This document shows, piece after piece, positions 1 to 8,060 of a stretch of DNA of 64,000 nucleotides. Positions within the stretch are counted from its first letter, which is position 1; every line of letters starts with the position of its first letter. Location: assembly GCF_000024405.1 (NCBI RefSeq), contig NC_013517.1, forward strand, positions 3,193,989 through 3,257,988. The letters are read 5' to 3'. This stretch comes from Sebaldella termitidis ATCC 33386. GTDB lineage: Bacteria > Fusobacteriota > Fusobacteriia > Fusobacteriales > Leptotrichiaceae. The notes beneath the pieces are model-generated. The model was not told the origin of the DNA. It was given only the letters and a program-made list of their open reading frames with translations, and did no database searches. The position numbers and the translations under genes were made by a program.

Positions 1-1775
1 ACCACAGGGCTGGCAGGAAGCATCATTTGTATGCTTACCAGCATCTTAAGCTTTCTTACTGCTTCACCATCATATAAATCCGGTCTTATTTCTTTATACT
101 CGCTTGAACCGTTATTTCTGTCAAATACTCTGTTCGGATTAATAATTCCCGAATAAATTCTGTCTGTATCAAGTGAATCAAGATAAATTTCCGTACCATA
201 AAATTTCTGTCTTGAATACTGATTATATACTTCAGCCATTTTTGATGCGAATTCTATATTATCTATTTTATAATTTGAATTAGTATTAACAATATACTTT
301 ATCATTTCATTAACATAGTTATAGTCTACACCTGTATCATAAAGACCCATTTCTATATCATTACCGAAATTTCTGCTCTGATCTCCCAGAACCAAAATTT
401 CCGGTTTGAACTTTTTTAGCTCTCTTGTTATTTCAGCAAGTCCTTTTTTATTCTCATTTTTATAAAAAACATACCTTACTCCGTCAATTCCGTCATCATC
501 TTCATAAGTTTTGAAAGTCTCATCAGGCCCCAGAATCCATTTTTTCAAGGAATTAAATACATATTCTCTTGCTTCACGGTTATTAAGATCCAGCCGTAAA
601 TCAGACCTGCTTCTGTACCATTTGTTATACTTCGGGTTCAGATTTGCAAAAAACTTGTTTGATGTAACATCAGGAGATATTTCCATTATTATTCTCATAT
701 CTCTTTTATGTACTTCTCTTGCCAGCTTTGCCAAGAGCAGATCGGAATTCGTCCATTTCCATGTCTGCGGGTCAGTTGTCTCATCCAAGAGATTTTTGTC
801 CTGCTGTGCATTGTATACCAGCAAATCCAGCTCTCTTGCTCCGTTAGTATTACTTGCCTGTCCTTTTACATCCATCCCTTCATTGGTTCCGGTCTGTTCC
901 AGATAACCAAATGTAGGATCCACATGATTCATATATATAGGGTCATATTTATGATTTGAAAATGAATACACAGGGGGAGAAATTATCAGATAGTCAATCC
1001 CCAGTTCTTTCAAATAATCAAGCTTGTCTATTATTCCTGCAAGGTCTCCGCCGTATACTCTTGTATATTTCTTTATCTGGTTTCCTGCATTTTCTTCCCA
1101 CGGATCCAGCTCTTCGTAATTCCCTGTCCATGGGTGTACCGTGAATGCTTTATATAAAGGATTCGGATTCCAGTTCGCAGTAGCAAGGCTTCTGCGCGGA
1201 GTTCCCGATCTTATTGTTCCTGTGGGAGCACTGAAGTTATTAGTTCCAAATTCATTAAAAATAGCATCATTATCATAATTCCCGTTTCTGAAAGTGTCTA
1301 TATATATCATATAGCCTGTCCCTGATTTTGCCCATTCAGGCATATTTGTGAAATCATGAGTTTTTTCATATTCAAATGGAATAATATCAGAATTATTTTC
1401 ACTCTGTGTTTTCCCGTAAAAATATTTTGCATTGCCGTCTGTCAAAGCAAAATAATATGAAAAGTTTTCATTTGGTACCTCTACAGAAAATATTTCTTTT
1501 CCCTTATAATTTCCAAAACTGCTCATCTCAGCTTTATCATTGCCATAAATGAGTTCTACCTTTTCTATATCATTATTTTTTACATCCAGCAGTATTCTCA
1601 CTGTTTCATTATTATCTACTCTGTAATTTACATTTTCTTCATGAAAGACAGAGGCCTTGTCTATGTAATTATCCCTTCTTTGACTGATCTTCGGGATTAC
1701 CTCCTCAGCCGGAGTCTCCCCGTAAGATACAGAAAATGCAAAAAACACAGCCGCCAGCAATAACCATTTTTTCAT
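1..1775 (-). CDS. Secreted GH13 (alpha-amylase superfamily) protein, catalytically degenerate; 3' end outside window
   Basis: The reading frame is open from an ATG at 1775 to the window edge (591 codons seen). AGGGAG lies upstream of the start. The first 20 or so residues form a signal peptide ending near SVSYG. Residues about 25-115 look like the beta-sandwich N-domain of neopullulanase-type enzymes, followed by a (beta/alpha)8 region with YGGDLAGIIDKLDYLKELGI and PLYKAFTVHPWTGNY. Known GH13 active-site acids appear lost: the segment matching GFRLD reads GVRYV (Val at about 436), the acid/base position matching GE reads GD (about 465), and the NHD block reads FDRNN (about 552-555). It is exported and probably binds alpha-glucans. 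Hydrolysis is doubtful. The next gene downstream is not visible. Confidence 0.8.
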   Translation of the reverse strand, partial: MKKWLLLAAVFFAFSVSYGETPAEEVIPKISQRRDNYIDKASVFHEENVNYRVDNNETVRILLDVKNNDIEKVELIYGNDKAEMSSFGNYKGKEIFSVEVPNENFSYYFALTDGNAKYFYGKTQSENNSDIIPFEYEKTHDFTNMPEWAKSGTGYMIYIDTFRNGNYDNDAIFNEFGTNNFSAPTGTIRSGTPRRSLATANWNPNPLYKAFTVHPWTGNYEELDPWEENAGNQIKKYTRVYGGDLAGIIDKLDYLKELGIDYLIISPPVYSFSNHKYDPIYMNHVDPTFGYLEQTGTNEGMDVKGQASNTNGARELDLLVYNAQQDKNLLDETTDPQTWKWTNSDLLLAKLAREVHKRDMRIIMEISPDVTSNKFFANLNPKYNKWYRSRSDLRLDLNNREAREYVFNSLKKWILGPDETFKTYEDDDGIDGVRYVFYKNENKKGLAEITRELKKFKPEILVLGDQSRNFGNDIEMGLYDTGVDYNYVNEMIKYIVNTNSNYKIDNIEFASKMAEVYNQYSRQKFYGTEIYLDSLDTDRIYSGIINPNRVFDRNNGSSEYKEIRPDLYDGEAVRKLKMLVSIQMMLPASPV

Positions 1776-1953
1776 ATATATTTCTCCCTTATTAACTCTT
1801 GCTTTATAATAAAATCCGATATTCTGATCTTATTCATGCTTTTTGTTAATTAATTATTTTGTTCTTTCTTCAATAATAAACCTGATCCGGTGTAATAATC
1901 CGCCTGCAATATATTAAAAAACAACCAAAATATTTAATATTTTTCATCGTTAT

Positions 1954-1981
1954 ATTCTATCATTTATTTTTATTTTTGCAA
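1954..1981 (-). promoter_or_regulatory. Putative promoter of the GH13-like gene
   Basis: On the minus strand TTGCAA (1976-1981) and TAGAAT (1954-1959) are separated by 16 bp, about 180 bp upstream of the start codon. Both boxes are near consensus, but the region is AT-rich and chance matches are easy, so this is tentative. Confidence 0.35.
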
Positions 1982-2011
1982 ATAATTATTTATGTCGTAA
2001 ACACCCTGAAA

Positions 2012-2061
2012 ATTCATGATAAAAAATGCATAAACCGAAAGTTTTCTTTTAATGTATTATG
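2012..2061 (-). terminator. Weak intergenic hairpin downstream of the ComF-like gene
   Basis: The 1776-2096 gap (about 320 bp) holds the promoter above and this element. On the minus strand GCATAA and TTATGC pair across a loop of about 24 nt, followed by ATTTTTTATC. It sits just after the ComF-like gene and may be its terminator. The stem is short. Nothing else is recognisable in the gap. Confidence 0.35.
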
Positions 2062-2096
2062 CGGAAAAATCATCATATAGCTATGGTTTACCCGCT

Positions 2097-2747
2097 CTAA
2101 ACACTTCCTTTATTAAGCTTTATTTCTCTTGCTGCCGCTAATGCCAGTACTACTATTTTATTTACCTTATATTTTTTTAATATTTCACTTTTTATTTCTC
2201 TGAGCGTTGCCCCAGTGGTAACTATATCATCAAAAAGCAATATATTTTTATTGCTTAAGTTAGTATCATTATTAATAAAAAAGCTGTTTTTGATATTTTG
2301 ATTCCTTTTATTTTCCTCAAGAATCTTAAACATCTTTTTTGTATTCTTTATTCTTTTTATCTTTAAATAATGTATTTTCAGGGCGTCCAGCAGTACCTCC
2401 GTCTGGTTAAAGCCTCTTTCCGATTCTCTTTGTGTACTTATCGGCACAGGAATTATGTAATCTATATCTTCTTTTTCCAGAACAAATCCTACCCCATTTT
2501 CTATCAAACAGGCTATATCTTTGGCAATATTTTTCTGACCCCTGAATTTCAGCTTGGAAATAAGCAGCTTAAAATCCCTGTCATAATTCCAAAAATAATA
2601 AATATTGTTTATTTGTTTCAGGCTTCCTCTCAGTCTGAATATTTCCAGTGTTTTATCCGAAATATTAGTATTATTCAATTTTTCCGCAGTTAAAAGATCA
2701 GTATCCTTAAAAAATACTTTTTTAAAATTCCACAGCAGGTTTTTCAT
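2097..2747 (-). CDS. ComF-family phosphoribosyltransferase-like protein, no N-terminal zinc finger
   Basis: 216 residues from the ATG at 2747, preceded by AAAGGTG. A TTG at 2756 is in frame but too close to that site. The C-terminal half carries the type I phosphoribosyltransferase PRPP loop ILLFDDIVTTGATLREI, and YIIPVPISTQRESERGFNQTE is typical of ComF/GntX. Known ComF proteins serve DNA uptake or an unknown phosphoribosyl reaction. The usual N-terminal CxxC zinc-finger pairs are absent. The protein starts directly with a helical segment. It overlaps the 3' end of the small Zn-ribbon gene by 26 bp, so the two are translationally coupled. Competence function is an inference from the family. 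Confidence 0.8.
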   Translation of the reverse strand: MKNLLWNFKKVFFKDTDLLTAEKLNNTNISDKTLEIFRLRGSLKQINNIYYFWNYDRDFKLLISKLKFRGQKNIAKDIACLIENGVGFVLEKEDIDYIIPVPISTQRESERGFNQTEVLLDALKIHYLKIKRIKNTKKMFKILEENKRNQNIKNSFFINNDTNLSNKNILLFDDIVTTGATLREIKSEILKKYKVNKIVVLALAAAREIKLNKGSV

Positions 2748-2925
2748 TTTTTTCAAACACCTTTGCTGAATACATTTCTGTAAAGCCGCAGTCAGAACAG
2801 ATTTTTAAATAATAGATATCCATCGAAAACTTTACTTCTCCGGTAGCCTTGGTCGGAAAAGCAATGGTTTTCAACTCATACTTTTCAGAATTACATTTCA
2901 AACATTTATTAAATACATGTATCAT
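2722..2925 (-). CDS. Small zinc-ribbon protein (predicted nucleic-acid-binding type)
   Basis: 67 residues. I place the start at the ATG at 2925 because GAGGGAG lies just upstream. A longer reading (2958) would overlap the preceding gene and lacks such a site. Two CxxC knuckles, CLKC near the N-terminus and CSDCGFTEMY near residue 45, form a zinc ribbon like that of the short proteins ending in CGYTEFY. Function is unknown. It sits between yraN and the ComF-like gene in one operon, and its end overlaps the ComF start. It may supply the zinc module that the ComF-like neighbour lacks, which is inference. Confidence 0.7.
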   Translation of the reverse strand: MIHVFNKCLKCNSEKYELKTIAFPTKATGEVKFSMDIYYLKICSDCGFTEMYSAKVFEKNEKPAVEF

Positions 2926-2936
2926 TTTTTTCTCCC

Positions 2937-3272
2937 TCAAACAAGATTTTTCACCCAAATAATCTCTTCCCCGTTTATAGCCACCAGATCATATCTGCAG
3001 CCTTCATTCCAGTTAACTTCCGATATGTAATTCAATGAGGCATTTATTATTTTTTTTAATTTCGCCTGTGTTACACTTTCTTCTGCAAAGCCGTAATCAC
3101 TGTTTTTCCTATATTTTACCTCCACGAAAATCAGAAAGTCTCTGTCTTTGAAAATCAGGTCTATTTCGCCATATTCAGAATAATAGTTGCTTCTTACATA
3201 TTCCAGACCATTATTTATCAAAAAATCTTTTGCCGCATTCTCATATTTAAACCCTTTTTCCCTTTTATTCAC
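2937..3272 (-). CDS. yraN: UPF0102 (YraN) family, endonuclease-like fold
   Basis: 111 residues with a GTG start; GGGGGAAT lies upstream and only 1 bp separates it from rnhB. It shows the family pattern G...E..A..FL...G, then GEIDLIFKDRDFLIFVEVKYR, in which the E, D and EVK residues make the restriction-endonuclease-like site. Biochemical activity of the family is not settled. Pairing with rnhB is common in many bacteria and supports the call. Confidence 0.88.
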   Translation of the reverse strand: MNKREKGFKYENAAKDFLINNGLEYVRSNYYSEYGEIDLIFKDRDFLIFVEVKYRKNSDYGFAEESVTQAKLKKIINASLNYISEVNWNEGCRYDLVAINGEEIIWVKNLV

Positions 3273-3273
3273 C

Positions 3274-3867
3274 CTATTCCCCCAGTATTTTCCTTAAAAA
3301 AGTCTTTCTGTGTATCTTGCATGCCCCATGTGCATGAAGCAGTTCGCGATGAAGCTTCGTCCCATATCCTTTATGTTTTTCAAATCTATAATCAGGATAC
3401 TGCCGGGCGAAATCCTTCATTATGTTATCTCTGTATACCTTTGCCACTATTGATGCCGCTGCAATAGACAGTGATCTTCCGTCACCTTTGATTATTTCCT
3501 CCTGACGCCCTGAATACTCCCTTATTTTATGGTTCCCGTCTACTAGTACTATATCATAATTATCTATCTGCTCCAAAGCTCTCCTCATTGCCAGAAAAGT
3601 AGCATTAAGTATATTTATTTTATCTATTTCTTTTTCATCGGCCGTCCCTATTCCTACCTTACGTTTTTCTCTTATTACAGCATAAAGTTTTTCTCTTTTT
3701 TTCTCTGTTAATTTTTTGGAATCATTTATTTCTTCAAGTTCCTCAAAATAATCCTCTATTATCACTGCCGCTGCAACCACAGGCCCTGCAAGAGGTCCTC
3801 TGCCGGCTTCGTCTACACCTGCAATAATACAGTTATACTCATTATCAAATAGTCTTAATTCACTCAT
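3274..3867 (-). CDS. rnhB: Ribonuclease HII
   Basis: 197 residues, ATG start with AGAGGT. It cleaves the RNA strand of RNA-DNA hybrids and single ribonucleotides in DNA. GVDEAGRGPLAGPVVAAAV near the N-terminus carries the metal-binding D-E pair. NDSKKLTEKKRE, VLVDGNH (third Asp) and KHKGYGTKLH complete the RNase HII signature. Length is normal for the family. It is followed 1 bp later by yraN and preceded by ogt 15 bp upstream, so it is part of a DNA-maintenance group. Confidence 0.97.
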   Translation of the reverse strand: MSELRLFDNEYNCIIAGVDEAGRGPLAGPVVAAAVIIEDYFEELEEINDSKKLTEKKREKLYAVIREKRKVGIGTADEKEIDKINILNATFLAMRRALEQIDNYDIVLVDGNHKIREYSGRQEEIIKGDGRSLSIAAASIVAKVYRDNIMKDFARQYPDYRFEKHKGYGTKLHRELLHAHGACKIHRKTFLRKILGE

Positions 3868-3882
3868 ACTTACCTCTTAAGT

Positions 3883-4344
3883 TTACATAAATTTCTTTTC
3901 ATGTTCCAGTAAAAATTCTTTTTTATCCAGTCCGCCGGCAAATCCTACAAGTTTTCCATTTTTACCAATCACACGGTGACATGGTACTATTATCATTATT
4001 TTATTTTTATTGTTAGCATTGCCCACAGCACGAACAGCTTTCTCATTATTTATTCCTTCAGCTATATCCTTATATGAGACAGTGGTTCCATATGGTATTT
4101 TTCTCAGTTCATTCCACACACTTTTTTGAAATTCCGTTCCTTCAAAATATAACGGAAGATCAAACTTTTTTCTTTCTCCGGAAAAATACTCATTCATCTG
4201 CTTCAAAGCTTTATCAAGAACTTCCGATCCTTTGTCATTTTCTTTAATTATATCTGAAAAGCTCACCGAAAGTACATATTCTTCACTGCAGATTATTTTT
4301 ATTATTCCTGCGGAAACTTTGATATATCCTGTATATTTATTCAT
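3883..4344 (-). CDS. ogt: Methylated-DNA--protein-cysteine methyltransferase (Ogt type)
   Basis: 153 residues, ATG preceded by AGGAGG. It repairs O6-alkylguanine by suicide transfer to Cys. The active-site motif VPCHRVIGKNGKLVGFAGGL is complete, and the preceding FQKSVWNELRKIPYGTTVSYKDIA is the DNA-recognition helix-turn-helix part. There is no Ada regulatory domain, so it is the stand-alone Ogt form. It sits 23 bp after the pseudouridine synthase gene. Confidence 0.95.
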   Translation of the reverse strand: MNKYTGYIKVSAGIIKIICSEEYVLSVSFSDIIKENDKGSEVLDKALKQMNEYFSGERKKFDLPLYFEGTEFQKSVWNELRKIPYGTTVSYKDIAEGINNEKAVRAVGNANNKNKIMIIVPCHRVIGKNGKLVGFAGGLDKKEFLLEHEKKFM

Positions 4345-4367
4345 AAATACCTCCTGTGAATATAAAA

Positions 4368-5285
4368 TTATTCCTCAAAATTCCCCATTTCCAAGCCTGT
4401 TTCTTTCAAGGCTTTTTCAAAATCCTGAGGAAGTTCTGATATTATTTTCATTGCTTTTTGTGTTACAGGATGTAAAAATTCCAGTTTATATGCATGAAGC
4501 ATCTGTCTTCCCGCTATTTTGTTGTCTCTTCCATACACACTATCTCCCAGAACAGGATATCCCAGATATTTCATATGTACCCTTATCTGATGTGTCCTCC
4601 CTGTCTGTATATTTACCTTTACCAATGAAAATTTTTCATTTTTATCCAAAACCTGAAAATATGTTATTGCCGTTTTTCCGTTTGTTTTTACCACAGCCAT
4701 TTTTTTTCTGTCTTTCGGATCTCTGCCGATTAATGTTTCCAGCTTTCCGCTTTCTTTATTTATTTTCCCTTTTAATATTGCAATATACGTTTTTCTTATT
4801 CCGCTGCTGCCAAACATTTCAGAAAGTCTCAGATGAGCAGTATCATTTTTTGCAATAATTAAAAGACCGCTTGTATCCTTATCCAGTCTGTGCACTATTC
4901 CCGGTCTTATTTCACCGTTTATTCCGGACAGATCTTTTATATGATACATTACAGCATTTACAAGAGTTCCCGACTCATGCCCGTGGGAAGGATGAACCAC
5001 TATCCCCGCTTCTTTATCAATAACCGCTATATCACTGTCTTCATATAAAATCTTTATATTTATATTTTCAGGTACTAAATCTATCTCTTTTTCATCAGGA
5101 ATTATCATCTCTATAAAGTCATTTTTCTCCACTTTATATGAAGGCTTTGATTTTTTGTTATTAACATTTATATTTCCGTCTTTTATCAGCTGCTGAATTC
5201 TCGTACGTGTGAGCTCCGTTCTTTCTGCTATATATAAATCCAGCCGTTTTCCCTCTTCTGATATTTCAAATATAATTTTTTCCAT
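4368..5285 (-). CDS. rluD: RluA/RluD-family RNA pseudouridine synthase
   Basis: 305 residues. An S4 RNA-binding domain (about 1-70, with RLDLYIAERTELTRTRIQQLIKDG) precedes the catalytic domain, which has GIVHRLDKDTSGLLIIAKND (catalytic Asp in HRLD) and RTHQIRVHMKYLGYPVLGD. This layout is that of RluD, which modifies 23S rRNA helix 69. The exact target cannot be told from sequence, so the symbol is a best guess. The next gene upstream lies about 40 bp away. Confidence 0.88.
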   Translation of the reverse strand: MEKIIFEISEEGKRLDLYIAERTELTRTRIQQLIKDGNINVNNKKSKPSYKVEKNDFIEMIIPDEKEIDLVPENINIKILYEDSDIAVIDKEAGIVVHPSHGHESGTLVNAVMYHIKDLSGINGEIRPGIVHRLDKDTSGLLIIAKNDTAHLRLSEMFGSSGIRKTYIAILKGKINKESGKLETLIGRDPKDRKKMAVVKTNGKTAITYFQVLDKNEKFSLVKVNIQTGRTHQIRVHMKYLGYPVLGDSVYGRDNKIAGRQMLHAYKLEFLHPVTQKAMKIISELPQDFEKALKETGLEMGNFEE

Positions 5286-5324
5286 ATTTATAATTTACTC
5301 CTGATATTCTTTATATTTGTCTTT

Positions 5325-5780
5325 CTACTTATTTTTATCATAATCCTCATACACCGAGCTTATTGTTCCTGCTTTTTCGGCATTTATCAGTTCTTCAAAA
5401 AAAACTGACTTTATATTCCTATTTTTCTTTAATATTTTATAGACTTTCAATTCTTGTTTTATTCCATCACTTGTTTTAGGCATGGTATTTTTTTCAAGAG
5501 AATTTTTCAAAACTCCTGCTAGATAACTTCCCAATAATATTTTCCCTGTATTTTGGTCTGTATTGTCATTTTCCAGACTTATAAATTCAGGATACAGCTT
5601 TATTTCAAAATCCTCTGTTTCAATTGAAAAGTCTATTATTTTTTCATATTTTGAAATACTGCTTTCAGCAGCCGGATTCTTTTCCACATCTTTTATAAGC
5701 TTCAAAATTGACTGTTTTGATTCTGTGCCAAATGAAAGTATAGAAACTGACAGTAATAAAAATAATAAAATTTTCTTCAC
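5325..5780 (-). CDS. Exported protein, short paralogue of the upstream gene
   Basis: 151 residues, GTG start with GAGGTG. It has a signal peptide (first 18 or so residues, ending SILSFG). The mature part aligns along its length with the N-terminal half of the upstream 305-residue protein: LIKDVEKNPAAE against LIKEVEEEPASE, then SDGIKQELKVYKILK against SDGIKNELKVYKILR. It lacks the upstream protein's C-terminal half. I do not recognise a named family. It probably acts in the periplasm and arose by tandem duplication. Confidence 0.75.
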   Translation of the reverse strand: MKKILLFLLLSVSILSFGTESKQSILKLIKDVEKNPAAESSISKYEKIIDFSIETEDFEIKLYPEFISLENDNTDQNTGKILLGSYLAGVLKNSLEKNTMPKTSDGIKQELKVYKILKKNRNIKSVFFEELINAEKAGTISSVYEDYDKNK

Positions 5781-5796
5781 AATTTCACCTCATAAT

Positions 5797-6714
5797 TTAT
5801 TTTTCATTTTCCTGTTCTTTTGCAGCTTCCTTTTCAAGAAGAAACTGTTTCGCCTCATCCTTCATATCTACATACTGATTCTTTTCTGTCATTATTTTAT
5901 ATATTTCATTCTTGCTCTGCTTTACTTTTGGTGTGGTATATTCTATCATTATACCCGAATAGTTATTTTTCTCGTATATTTTTTTCAGTGTATCATTTTT
6001 CAAAAGCTTTTCAGCTATCTCCTTTGATTTTTTATCCAAAACTGCCTGACTTTTATCATAATCGTCGGATACTGCATAAAATCCTATTATTGTTGTAAGA
6101 TCAGCCAGTACATTAAAGTTAATATCTGTTATCAGTACTTTTTCTCCGGAAACTTCAAGAAAAAAAGGAAATTTCAGCGCATTTATCAAAGTATCCGCAT
6201 CTTCCTGCATTCCTGTGGCACTCTGATACATCTCCATTCCCATAACGTCGTAATTATAATAGAGCTGTCCTATTCCTCCCTGTCTTTCTATATCAAGCAG
6301 CTGTTCCAGATACTCTACTTTTACATATTTTGTTTCTCTCAATATTTTATAAACCTTGAGCTCATTTTTTATCCCGTCGCTTATTGTTATTATTTTCTGT
6401 TTATTTTCCAGCTGTTTTTTCAATGCACCCGATACATAGCTTCCCTGAATAATTCTTCTGTTTGTCTGACTTACCTTTGCATCCGGAAATTTATAAAGCT
6501 CATCTATCAAAAAAATCTGTACTTCTTCACTTTCCTCAGCAAATTTTATTATTCTTTCATATTTCGGAAGATTTTTTTCAGAAGCCGGTTCCTCTTCTAC
6601 TTCTTTGATTAACTCCAGAATTGTATCTCCTGTATCTTTTTTTGCAGATATTCCCGTATCTGCAAAAATAAGACCTGATATTACAAATATCATTAAAAAT
6701 AAAAATTTCTTCAT
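5797..6714 (-). CDS. Exported protein of unknown function, long paralogue
   Basis: 305 residues from the ATG at 6714, where GAAAGGAAAAATA precedes it. An in-frame upstream ATG at 6759 would put 15 extra residues before the signal peptide and is less likely. The leader MKKFLFLMIFVISGLIFAD is a signal peptide. The first half matches the neighbouring short paralogue. The second half (about 150-305) is mixed alpha/beta with FFLEVSGEKVLITDINFNV and ends in a charged Glu/Lys tail. No known motif is seen. The genes are 16 bp apart and cotranscribed. Confidence 0.75.
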   Translation of the reverse strand: MKKFLFLMIFVISGLIFADTGISAKKDTGDTILELIKEVEEEPASEKNLPKYERIIKFAEESEEVQIFLIDELYKFPDAKVSQTNRRIIQGSYVSGALKKQLENKQKIITISDGIKNELKVYKILRETKYVKVEYLEQLLDIERQGGIGQLYYNYDVMGMEMYQSATGMQEDADTLINALKFPFFLEVSGEKVLITDINFNVLADLTTIIGFYAVSDDYDKSQAVLDKKSKEIAEKLLKNDTLKKIYEKNNYSGIMIEYTTPKVKQSKNEIYKIMTEKNQYVDMKDEAKQFLLEKEAAKEQENEK

Positions 6715-6799
6715 TATTTTTCCTTTCAAATTCATATAATTCACAGCATTATTATACATTATCCGCTTTTATTAAGCAGGATAAATATCATATCAGGTT

Positions 6800-7219
6800 T
6801 CAGCTCAAATCATCCAGTCTTTGAAATTCATCCATAAATCTGCCGTAACTTTTTACATGATGGTTTTTTATTAAAACTGCCAGTTCTTCATCCGTTTCTT
6901 TTAACTTCATAAAACCTCTGTCAGGGTGTTCTTTAAGACCCGTTTTTATATTTACCTTATGAAGAACTCTGACTGCCACATTGGTATTCCCCTTGCCGCA
7001 GTCATGCAGAAGTGCCAGTTTTTTATATAAAATTTCATTTTTAAGTATATCATTCTCCCTGACTTTTTTATATACCTCCAAAGAGTGTTTCCTGTCATAT
7101 TTTGCCATTTCCGTAAATATCTTTTTTTCTTTTTCATTGAGAAGCTCCATTGCTTCCAAATATAAATCTTCCGGTATTACGGGAAAAAAATATTCCACGG
7201 CTTTTCTTATGATATACAT
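6800..7219 (-). CDS. HD-domain phosphohydrolase-like protein
   Basis: 139 residues, ATG with AGGAG. HD-superfamily metal ligands are visible: RKHSLEVYKKV (first His), LALLHDCGKG (HD pair) and NHHVKSYG (later His). The short length fits small HD domains that hydrolyse nucleotides or phosphate esters; the substrate is unknown. The gene is 8 bp downstream of the TruA-like gene, in the same operon. Confidence 0.8.
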   Translation of the reverse strand: MYIIRKAVEYFFPVIPEDLYLEAMELLNEKEKKIFTEMAKYDRKHSLEVYKKVRENDILKNEILYKKLALLHDCGKGNTNVAVRVLHKVNIKTGLKEHPDRGFMKLKETDEELAVLIKNHHVKSYGRFMDEFQRLDDLS

Positions 7220-7227
7220 GATTTCTC

Positions 7228-8058
7228 CTATATTTCTTTTATAATTATTTTACCATATTTTCCTCTTAGTTTTTTTATATTTTTCCCCTTATTTCCTATT
7301 ACTTCCCCTTTTTTGGATTTCTTTACATAAAAAAATAAAAATTCTCTGTTTCTTTCTATTTTCTCTATATTTATTTCAGATATTGCATTATCTTCAAAAA
7401 TTATCATATCCTCAAGTTCCTGTGAAAATATTATTTTTTCCAGTGTCAGATATCTTCCTTCAAGCGGCTGCTTTTTTCCAGTCAGTATATACCCGCTCAT
7501 AATTCTCACCTGCTGAGGCATAAAAGAACTTCCTGTAAAGTGGAGCTCCTGATTTTCATAATATACTGCAAGCTCTCTGATTTTCTCTTTTAGTTCCCTG
7601 CCTTTTTTTGTGGTAAAAGCACTGACATCATGTTTTCCGCTGAGCTCCCGACATTTTTTATCTATTTCCTCAATGCTGCTTTTTATTCTGTCTTTTGGAT
7701 ATCTGTAAATATAATGTCTTTTTTCTATGAGCTTCGGCAGTTCCAGATAAGGAAGTGTTTTTTTTATATCAAAAATCTCAAGAATCACAGAGCTGTTTCT
7801 AAAATTTTCGAGTTTCAACTCCTGTTTTGTGTTAATATACAGTATATTTTCTTCTGCACTGACATCTTTGTCAGTTCTCCCCGCCTGCTGTATCCCCTTA
7901 TAATAAGAAATGTTATTTTCATCAAGCAGCTTCTTAAATTCACCTTTTACACTTGTTTTATCTTTATTTTCATCAAATGAATCAAATTTTGTACCGTCAT
8001 ATCTGATAAAAAATAAATATCCAAAATATCCTGTTTTTTCTAAATCTCTGATTTCCAT
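7228..8058 (-). CDS. Divergent TruA-like pseudouridine synthase with a C-terminal KH-type motif
   Basis: 276 residues, ATG with AAGGAT, 2 bp after the HAD gene. TruA landmarks occur in order: FIRYDGTKFDSF (about 18-28), QAGRTDKDVSA with catalytic Asp near 63, RHYIYRY, HDVSAFTTKKG, and SFMPQQVRIMSGYIL. The match is weaker than for ordinary TruA (GWQ missing after the YDGT block), so a different target or a TruA paralogue is likely. The last 30 residues read GEVIGNKGKNIKKLRGKYG, which has the GxxG loop and helix of a KH RNA-binding element. I know of no usual TruA with such a tail. Confidence 0.75.
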   Translation of the reverse strand: MEIRDLEKTGYFGYLFFIRYDGTKFDSFDENKDKTSVKGEFKKLLDENNISYYKGIQQAGRTDKDVSAEENILYINTKQELKLENFRNSSVILEIFDIKKTLPYLELPKLIEKRHYIYRYPKDRIKSSIEEIDKKCRELSGKHDVSAFTTKKGRELKEKIRELAVYYENQELHFTGSSFMPQQVRIMSGYILTGKKQPLEGRYLTLEKIIFSQELEDMIIFEDNAISEINIEKIERNREFLFFYVKKSKKGEVIGNKGKNIKKLRGKYGKIIIKEI

Positions 8059-8060
8059 TT

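Noticed and set aside
511-906. 131-residue plus-strand reading frame
   Set aside because: It lies wholly opposite the GH13-like gene, has no ribosome binding site and its Ser/Leu/Phe-rich content is what the antisense of an AT-rich gene gives. Many similar plus-strand frames elsewhere were dropped for the same reason.
4232-4858. 208-residue plus-strand reading frame
   Set aside because: It is antisense to ogt and the pseudouridine synthase gene, which have full family motifs.
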